Of a stretch of 8,227 nt of DNA, positions 1-4,486 are shown piece by piece. The notes under the pieces are model-generated. The model was given only the letters and a program-made list of their open reading frames with translations. It did no database searches and had not been told where the DNA came from. Position numbers and translations under genes: made by a program. The stretch lies in NCBI GenBank assembly GCA_014728425.1, contig WJLO01000115.1, forward strand, positions 1 through 8,227, given 5' to 3'. Numbering within the stretch: position 1 is the first letter of the stretch; each line of letters starts with the position of its first letter. This DNA is from Minisyncoccota bacterium. GTDB lineage: Bacteria; Patescibacteriota; Microgenomatia; UBA1400; PJMF01.

Positions 1-5
1 ACATT

Positions 6-1766
6 ATGTCGAACAAACCAAAATACTTCATTTACTGCCGAAAAAGCTCTGATTCAGAGGACAGGCAAATACTTTCCCTAGACGCACAAAAACGTGAGCT
101 AATTAAACTAGCCAATAAACAAAACATTAAGGTTGTAGATATCCTGCTGGAATCACAATCTGCCAAAGCTCCTGGTAGAGCCATCTTTAGCAAGATGTTG
201 GAGCAGGTTTACTCTGGCGAGGTTGATGGCATCATCTGTTGGAAGCTAGATAGGCTGGCTCGAAATCCTATTGATGGTGGTTCATTGATTTGGGCAATTA
301 AAGAGAAGGACATCAAAATTATTACTCCCTCACAGGTATTCAGTAAAAATCAAGATAACAGCATTATGATGTACATTGAGTTCGGGATGGCTCAGAAATA
401 TATAGATGATTTAAGTAAGAATGTTCATCGAGGCAATAAGCATAAATTCTTTGTAAAAAAACAATGGTCAGGCTTGGCAAAATGTGGCTACATTAACGTC
501 AAAGATCCACTAACTAAGGAGAATTATGTCGACATTGATAAAGACCGCTTTTATCAACTTCAGGAGGCCATTCAGCTTGTGGTTAATGGGTCGCATACAC
601 CAATGGAAGCTCTGCACTACTTAAATGAGGAGCTAGAGTTTACTACTCGCAAAACTGCTAGAATGGGAGGTGTACCTTTGGGCAGAGCTACCTTTTATCG
701 GGTACTATCTGATCCGTTCTACTATGGCTTAATGAGAAGAAAGGTGGCTGGCAAAAAGGAAGAAATCATGGGGACACATCAGCCTATGATCTCTGAGGAA
801 GATTATCGAGTTATTCAAATCAGGATGGGTAAAAAAGGCAAACCACACTATTCTAAACACTACTTTCCATACAAAAATGTTTTGGTATGTGGCGAGTGTG
901 GAGGAAATATAACTGCACAGGAAAAATGGCAGATTATCTGCTCTGGCTGTAAACATAAATTTGCTAAAACCAAAAACAGGATTGAATGTCCCAAATGTAA
1001 ATTAAATATCTCTGAGATGAAGAAGGCCAAGGTACTACATTATGTTTATTATGGCTGTACAAAGAAGGTCAATAAAAAATGTAGTCAGAAGGCAGTAGAG
1101 ATCGGAGTCCTAGAAAAAAGGATCCATGAGGCTCTAGATAGGTTTGAGATTCCAGAGTCATTTAGATCCAAGGCCATTGAGTTTTTAAATGAGATCAATA
1201 ATGAGGAGTCAGCTAATCAAAATCAGGTAACTTGCAAATTGAGCAAGGATTACCAGGCAGTACAGGAGCAACTACAGAATCTATTGAGCTTGAAAATATC
1301 GCCAAAGAACATCAATGGAGATTTAATTTCAGAGGAAGAATACTCAAAGCAACGAAAAGAACTAAGGCAGAAGCGAGATAGCATTGAGGAACAACTATCT
1401 GCTAGTTCAGATACTCAGGATCAATGGATGGATTTAGCGGAGAGGTCTTTTGAGTTTGCCTGCCACGCTAGAGAGTGGTTTGCTAATGGAACAGTTAGAA
1501 CCAGGTCGCAAATCTTAGACACGCTTGGAGAAAAGGTTGTTGTACTAGACAAAAACGTGATTATTAAACCTAGGGAGCCATACGTTTTAATCGAAAAAGG
1601 AATCAAAGAAATTATCGCTAAAAATCAAGAGTTAGAACCAAGTAAATTGATTGATCTATCAACCATAAATACTGATCTTGAGACTCTGAGTATCATCTGG
1701 CGGAAGGGGCGGGATTCGAACCCACGAAGCCCAAACGGGCGCCGGTTTTCGAAACCGGTGCAATAG
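6..1766 (+). CDS. Large serine recombinase (site-specific integrase), 3' end antisense to tRNA-Ser
   Basis: This protein would cut and rejoin DNA at att sites through a 5'-phosphoserine link, to insert or excise a mobile element. The N-terminal resolvase-type catalytic domain (about residues 1-150) carries YCRKSS, which fits the YxRxS motif with S14 as nucleophile, and the conserved WKLDRLARN stretch. A recombinase domain follows (about 165-275). The zinc ribbon has C295, C298, C351 and C359, with an extra pair of CxxC knuckles inside it (C312/C315 and C328/C331). A coiled-coil stretch follows (about 405-470), as in large serine integrases. The ATG at 6 gives a normal family N-terminus, but only five upstream bases are visible, so its promoter cannot be judged. 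Residues 565-586 (WRKGRDSNPRS onward) are antisense to tRNA-Ser, so the present C-terminus is partly an accident of integration. It uses more AGG/AGA and fewer Gln codons than its neighbours, which fits transfer. The family call is firm; the element type is not visible. Confidence 0.93.
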   Translation: MSNKPKYFIYCRKSSDSEDRQILSLDAQKRELIKLANKQNIKVVDILLESQSAKAPGRAIFSKMLEQVYSGEVDGIICWKLDRLARNPIDGGSLIWAIKEKDIKIITPSQVFSKNQDNSIMMYIEFGMAQKYIDDLSKNVHRGNKHKFFVKKQWSGLAKCGYINVKDPLTKENYVDIDKDRFYQLQEAIQLVVNGSHTPMEALHYLNEELEFTTRKTARMGGVPLGRATFYRVLSDPFYYGLMRRKVAGKKEEIMGTHQPMISEEDYRVIQIRMGKKGKPHYSKHYFPYKNVLVCGECGGNITAQEKWQIICSGCKHKFAKTKNRIECPKCKLNISEMKKAKVLHYVYYGCTKKVNKKCSQKAVEIGVLEKRIHEALDRFEIPESFRSKAIEFLNEINNEESANQNQVTCKLSKDYQAVQEQLQNLLSLKISPKNINGDLISEEEYSKQRKELRQKRDSIEEQLSASSDTQDQWMDLAERSFEFACHAREWFANGTVRTRSQILDTLGEKVVVLDKNVIIKPREPYVLIEKGIKEIIAKNQELEPSKLIDLSTINTDLETLSIIWRKGRDSNPRSPNGRRFSKPVQ

Positions 1767-1785
1767 ACCACTATGCGACCCTTCC
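1698..1785 (-). tRNA. tRNA-Ser (anticodon CGA), CCA encoded
   Basis: Read on the - strand this folds as a class II tRNA. It has a 7-bp acceptor stem GGAAGGG/CCCTTCC, discriminator G and an encoded CCA (1698-1700). The anticodon stem is CCGGT/ACCGG around loop TTCGAAA, with anticodon CGA at 1749-1751. A long variable arm (GCCC-GTTT-GGGC) is typical of serine tRNAs, and the T arm is GTGGG-TTCGAAT-CCCGC. It decodes UCG. It lies 7 bases downstream of tRNA-Arg and is probably co-transcribed with it. The 3' part overlaps the end of the serine recombinase frame on the other strand, which makes it the likely integration target. Confidence 0.96.
1698..1785. other. Probable attachment-site junction (att) of an integrative element in tRNA-Ser
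   Basis: The recombinase frame enters tRNA-Ser exactly at its CCA end and stops inside the gene, while the tRNA itself stays intact. This is the arrangement left when an element inserts into the 3' half of a tRNA and restores it. The crossover must lie somewhere within or next to the tRNA, but its exact limits cannot be set because the other end of the element is outside the window. The element is inferred to extend to the left of position 1698. Integration into a tRNA is more usual for tyrosine integrases, which lowers confidence. Confidence 0.5.
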
Positions 1786-1792
1786 CTTATAG

Positions 1793-1866
1793 TGCACCCA
1801 ACAGGACTCGAACCTGTAGCCTTCTGTTCCGCAAACAGATGCTCTATCCAATTAAGCTATGGGTGC
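1793..1866 (-). tRNA. tRNA-Arg (anticodon GCG)
   Basis: On the - strand the sequence gives acceptor stem GCACCCA/TGGGTGC with discriminator A. The D arm is typical of arginine tRNAs (AGCTTAATTGGATAGAGC). The anticodon stem is TCTGT/ACAGA around loop TTGCGGA, with anticodon GCG at 1830-1832. The variable loop has 5 bases and the T arm is ACAGG-TTCGAGT-CCTGT. It would decode CGC and CGU directly. Most bacteria use anticodon ACG, deaminated to ICG, for this box. CCA is not encoded (the discriminator is followed by CTA), so it must be added after transcription. It is the first gene of the two-tRNA unit. Confidence 0.95.
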
Positions 1867-1883
1867 GGTTTAAGATAAGCTCT

Positions 1884-1912
1884 ATTGTAATCTGGAGTGA
1901 GCAGTTAGTAAA
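1884..1912 (-). promoter_or_regulatory. Promoter of the tRNA-Arg/tRNA-Ser unit
   Basis: On the - strand, TTTACT (1907-1912) and TACAAT (1884-1889) are separated by 17 bp. They match the sigma70 consensus in 4/6 and 5/6 positions. The expected start near 1877 leaves an 11-base leader before tRNA-Arg. Confidence 0.6.
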
Positions 1913-2054
1913 GTTTTTCCTGTGATCATAAAGCCGGTTTTAAATCGCTGCCTTGGTCAAGGCTGGTCTGTTTAATCAATCTTGACTAGTCTTTATCTCT
2001 CTCAAGCAGTAGCTAGCTATTATTATCAACTAAATATGCTAAAATTACTTAAAT

Positions 2055-2060
2055 TATAAT
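2055..2060 (+). promoter_or_regulatory. Candidate -10 box for the 100-aa hypothetical gene
   Basis: A perfect TATAAT lies 34 bases before the ATG at 2095. No convincing -35 box sits 16-18 bp upstream. The predicted leader of about 28 bases holds only a weak AGG (2086-2088) as a possible ribosome binding site. The rest of the 1867-2094 gap holds the tRNA promoter and no other gene I can see. Confidence 0.35.
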
Positions 2061-2094
2061 AATCTCAAAATTTATTTTAAAACTCAGGCTATAA

Positions 2095-2397
2095 ATGGAA
2101 AGAGGGTTAATTAATCTTACTGCTGCTGAACTAAAACAAGTTTTACAGGCAGTCAGTCAACACCCTCAAGCAAAGCATTTATTGCCAAAACTACAAACAG
2201 CGATTCAACAAAATCAAGCAACTAGTGATATTCAAGTCAGTGCTGAAGAGCTAGAGGTTTTACTAGATAACTTGCCTACACCTCAAGAACAAGAAGATCA
2301 ATTGGTCGCTAATTTAAGAACTAAAACCCAGCAAGCCTTAACTCAGCTGCGAGTTTCGAACCAAACAGCAGCAAACCAATCAACCCCGCAATTATAG
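2095..2397 (+). CDS. Hypothetical 100-aa Gln-rich helical protein with an internal repeat
   Basis: I do not recognise a family. The protein is soluble-looking and mostly helical, with no Cys or Trp, no membrane segment, and 18 Gln in 100 residues. Residues 6-20 (INLTAAELKQVLQAV) and 46-60 (IQVSAEELEVLLDNL) align with an offset of 40, sharing Ile, Thr/Ser, Ala, Glu, Leu and Leu. This suggests two copies of a small helical unit. The start is the first ATG and has only a weak AGG upstream. The last 77 bases (2321-2397) overlap the 3' end of the convergent kinase gene, so the C-terminal 25 residues may be poorly conserved. It has AT-rich, CAA-heavy codon use like the enolase gene, which supports a real host gene, but it could still be a chance frame. 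Confidence 0.62.
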   Translation: MERGLINLTAAELKQVLQAVSQHPQAKHLLPKLQTAIQQNQATSDIQVSAEELEVLLDNLPTPQEQEDQLVANLRTKTQQALTQLRVSNQTAANQSTPQL

Positions 2398-2698
2398 CCA
2401 GTACTAAAACTGCCCCAGCAGCAACATCACGAGCACGGGTAGTAGCGCCATAATCAAGTTTAAGTTCATCACGCACAGTATCTGCCAATTCTTCTACTGC
2501 AGTGTTAATTAGCTCTGCAGCCATAACTAAACCAATCAAAATCAACACTAATACCCATTCTCCAACATTGAGATTAAAAACCAAGCCAGCTGCAATTACT
2601 ATTACAGCAGCCAAGCCATGAATTTTCATATTGCGTTCTTGAAAACCAGATCGAATGCCTTTAAAGGCATTAACAAAACTTAGCAAAAACTTTTTCAT
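2321..2698 (-). CDS. dgkA: Undecaprenol/diacylglycerol kinase (DgkA family)
   Basis: This small integral membrane kinase phosphorylates a lipid alcohol with ATP. In Gram-positive relatives the substrate is undecaprenol, which feeds the lipid carrier for cell-wall and glycan assembly; the substrate here is inferred. From the ATG at 2698 the protein is 125 aa, the usual family length. Family motifs are the ERNMKIH stretch (residues 21-27), the signature AELINTAVEE (61-70, with E62, N65 and E69), and the RARDVAAGAV stretch (88-97). Three hydrophobic segments lie near 28-44, 47-66 and 94-113. A frame 12 codons longer exists, starting at 2734. I reject it because it would run through the promoter, and the family N-terminus begins at MKKFLLSFVNAFKGI. 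The 3' end overlaps the convergent 100-aa gene by 77 bases, so the tail (KLAAELRLAGF) is an extension of the core fold. There is no Shine-Dalgarno sequence. Confidence 0.92.
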   Translation of the reverse strand: MKKFLLSFVNAFKGIRSGFQERNMKIHGLAAVIVIAAGLVFNLNVGEWVLVLILIGLVMAAELINTAVEELADTVRDELKLDYGATTRARDVAAGAVLVLAIIAGLIGLLLFGSKLAAELRLAGF

Positions 2699-2704
2699 AC
2701 TAAT

Positions 2705-2734
2705 ATGATAACAGATTGGCAGAGAAGATGTCAC
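2705..2734 (-). promoter_or_regulatory. Near-leaderless promoter of the lipid kinase gene
   Basis: On the - strand, GTGACA (2729-2734) and TATCAT (2705-2710) match the consensus in 5/6 positions each, with an 18-bp spacer. The expected transcription start is about 2698, the A of the ATG itself, so the mRNA would be leaderless. This decides the start codon. Confidence 0.6.
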
Positions 2735-2747
2735 TGCTTATGCTTAA

Positions 2748-2933
2748 CTAACTTCGATGTCCCTTGCCTGCTCTTCCTGGTCTTTTACCTCTTTTCTCAG
2801 GACCTCTCTTATGCTTTTCTTGCCCAAGGTTTCTGTATTTTGCTGCAGTTGTCTCTACCCGTGCTCGTCGATCAGCTTCTTCATGATCAGGACGAACTCC
2901 TAGCCTCTCTGGTTCGCTTAACCTTGTTGTCAT
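2748..2933 (-). CDS. Hypothetical 61-aa basic protein
   Basis: I do not recognise a family. From the ATG at 2933 the product is 61 aa. The N-terminal half is mixed-charge (MTTRLSEPERLGVRPDHEEA). The C-terminal third is rich in Lys, Arg, Gly and Pro (KRGPEKRGKRPGRAGKGHRS). There are 18 Lys/Arg against 9 Asp/Glu, with no Cys or Trp and hardly any hydrophobic core. This looks like a largely disordered nucleic-acid or ribosome-binding protein, which is inference from composition only. It lies 49 bases upstream of the lipid kinase gene on the same strand, but that gene has its own promoter. A good promoter directly upstream supports expression. An upstream in-frame TTG at 2954 is rejected because it overlaps the -10 box. 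The opposite strand also has a frame, but that is hydrophobic as expected of a shadow. Confidence 0.62.
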   Translation of the reverse strand: MTTRLSEPERLGVRPDHEEADRRARVETTAAKYRNLGQEKHKRGPEKRGKRPGRAGKGHRS

Positions 2934-2942
2934 AATACACCT

Positions 2943-2971
2943 AAAATACATCAAAGACTATCGATCGTCAA
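2943..2971 (-). promoter_or_regulatory. Promoter of the 61-aa basic protein gene
   Basis: On the - strand, TTGACG (2966-2971) and TATTTT (2943-2948) are separated by exactly 17 bp. They match the consensus in 5/6 and 4/6 positions. The expected start near 2936 leaves a 3-base leader. AGGTG, just upstream of the ATG, resembles a ribosome binding site but would mostly not be transcribed from this promoter. An imperfect palindrome GACTATCGATCGTC (2956-2969) overlaps the spacer and -35 box. Confidence 0.55.
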
Positions 2972-3054
2972 GGGCATTATCACACTCAAAATGCTTAAAA
3001 GGCTTAAGTTCTACTATTCAAAGCTGATAGTCTTGCAGTGGGTTAAATCCCCAT

Positions 3055-3084
3055 TTGACTTTGCCTATTTGCCTTCAGCATAAT
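3055..3084 (+). promoter_or_regulatory. Near-leaderless promoter of the enolase gene
   Basis: TTGACT (3055-3060) and CATAAT (3079-3084) each match the sigma70 consensus in 5/6 positions, with an 18-bp spacer. The expected start near 3091 leaves only AATT before the ATG at 3095, with no room for a Shine-Dalgarno sequence. Confidence 0.65.
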
Positions 3085-3094
3085 AAAGCTAATT

Positions 3095-4402
3095 ATGCAG
3101 ATTATTAATCTAACTGCTGCAGAAATCTTAGATTCTCGAGGCAATCCTACTATTCAAGCCACAGTTAAGCTCAACACTGAACTCACTACTACTGCTGCAG
3201 TTCCTGCTGGCGCCTCTACTGGCACTCATGAGGCCCTAGAGCTGCGAGATCAAGACCCAAAACGCTATCACGGCAAAGGAGTGTTAAAAGCAGTAGCTAA
3301 TATTAATGAACAGATTGCTCCAGCGATTATTGGTTTTGATCCTGTTCAACAAGCTCAAATCGATCGAGTTATGATCGAGCTTGATGGCAGCGATCATAAA
3401 AAAAATCTTGGAGCTAATGCTATTTTAGCTGTCTCTTTGGCCGTTGCTCGAGCCGGGGCTTTAGCCAAAAACCAACCTCTTTATCTCCACTTAGCTCAAT
3501 TACTACATCCAGATGCTGCTCAGCAACCATTAAGTCTTCCTATTCCCATGATGAACGTGCTTAACGGTGGTAAACATGCTTTAGGTGCCAGTGATCTACA
3601 AGAATATATGATCATGCCTATTGGTGCTACTGATTTGCAAAGTGCAGTACGCTGGGGAGCAGAAATCTTTCATACTTTAGGAAAAATTCTCCAAAAACAT
3701 CATCATGCCACTACTGTAGGTGATGAAGGTGGTTATGCTCCTCAGTTAAAATCTAATGAAGCTCCTTTAAAATTAATCTTACAAGCTATTGAAACTGCTG
3801 GTTATAAACCAGGAAAACAAATCAGCATTGCCCTTGATGCAGCTGCTAGTGAATTTTATCAAGATCATCATTATCAATTCCAAGCTGAACAACAAGTTTT
3901 AACCACTGCAGAGCTGATTAACCGCTATGCTAGCTGGACCAAAAAATATCCCATTGTTTCTATTGAAGATGGTTTAGCAGAAGATGATTGGCAAGGGTTT
4001 AGCCAACTCACTACTCAACTAGGAGAACGGATTCAGATTGTTGGCGACGATTTGTTTGTTACTCACCCCGAGCGGCTCAAAAAGGGCCTTGATCTTCAAG
4101 CAGCTAACTCCATCTTGATTAAACCTAACCAAATTGGCAGCTTAACTGAGACTTTAACCACTATCAAGCTAGCACAAAATCATGGCTTTACTACAATAAT
4201 TTCACATCGCTCTGGTGAAACCAGCGATCCCTTTATTGCAGATCTGGCAGTGGGCACTAATGCAGGCCAGATCAAAACCGGTTCTTTAAGCAGATCAGAA
4301 CGCATTGCTAAATATAATCGACTCATGGAGATCGAGCGTCAGCTAGGAGAACAAGCTAGTTTAGCTCAGTTTGGCTTTACTGCTGTTAGCGACAACCAGT
4401 AA
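3095..4402 (+). CDS. eno: Enolase (phosphopyruvate hydratase)
   Basis: Enolase converts 2-phosphoglycerate to phosphoenolpyruvate in glycolysis, in the cytosol, with two Mg2+ ions. The 435 aa match the family's usual length. The N-terminal EILDSRGNPT (10-19) and the mobile loop GASTGTHEALELRD (39-52) are present. By family alignment the catalytic and metal residues are all there: H161, E170 (QEYMI), E211 (VGDEGGYAP), metal ligands D248, E291 (SIEDGLAEDD) and D318 (VGDDLF), the base K343 (LIKPNQIG), the H371-R372-S373 loop (SHRSGETSD) and K394 (QIKTGSLSRSER). One oddity is the loop after NGGKHA, which reads LGASD where most enolases have DNNVD or similar. The gene is monocistronic between a divergent promoter region and a convergent ATPase gene. 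The start is fixed by the family N-terminus and the promoter. It should be active. Confidence 0.98.
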   Translation: MQIINLTAAEILDSRGNPTIQATVKLNTELTTTAAVPAGASTGTHEALELRDQDPKRYHGKGVLKAVANINEQIAPAIIGFDPVQQAQIDRVMIELDGSDHKKNLGANAILAVSLAVARAGALAKNQPLYLHLAQLLHPDAAQQPLSLPIPMMNVLNGGKHALGASDLQEYMIMPIGATDLQSAVRWGAEIFHTLGKILQKHHHATTVGDEGGYAPQLKSNEAPLKLILQAIETAGYKPGKQISIALDAAASEFYQDHHYQFQAEQQVLTTAELINRYASWTKKYPIVSIEDGLAEDDWQGFSQLTTQLGERIQIVGDDLFVTHPERLKKGLDLQAANSILIKPNQIGSLTETLTTIKLAQNHGFTTIISHRSGETSDPFIADLAVGTNAGQIKTGSLSRSERIAKYNRLMEIERQLGEQASLAQFGFTAVSDNQ

Positions 4403-4454
4403 TTTTAATATCATCACCCCTCATCATAAAACCAAAAGTTAGCAAGCAAGATTT

Positions 4455-4481
4455 CTGTTCAACAAAAACTGAGTTGATCAG
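4455..4481. terminator. Weak hairpin between convergent enolase and ATPase genes
   Basis: CTGTTCAAC and GTTGATCAG can pair over 9 bp with one T-T mismatch around a 9-base loop. It sits between the stop codons of two convergent genes, where a bidirectional terminator is expected. No clear T-run follows on either strand, so this is only a candidate. Confidence 0.25.
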
Positions 4482-4486
4482 CAGCC

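Noticed and set aside
729..956. Minus-strand frame inside the serine recombinase
   Set aside because: It lies wholly inside a well-supported gene, with no start signals and no recognisable domain.
1421..1606. Minus-strand 61-aa frame inside the serine recombinase
   Set aside because: It is a shadow of the coding sequence, with no independent support.
1950..1963. Short palindrome GCCTTG-GT-CAAGGC in the tRNA/100-aa gene gap
   Set aside because: It is only a 6-bp stem with a two-base loop, no T-run follows, and there is no clear link to either promoter.
2699..2734. Twelve-codon N-terminal extension of the lipid kinase
   Set aside because: It would include the -10 and -35 boxes, and family members start at the MKKF-like segment.
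2705..2935. Hydrophobic 76-aa frame on the + strand opposite the basic protein
   Set aside because: It is the complement of a charged frame, which naturally gives hydrophobic codons. Its ATG lies inside the lipid kinase promoter, and it has no promoter of its own at the expected distance.
2111..3124. 18/20-base match between 2111-2130 and 3105-3124, both coding INLTAAE
   Set aside because: The enolase copy is part of that family's normal N-terminus and the similarity stops at the motif, so coincidence is the simpler reading than duplication.
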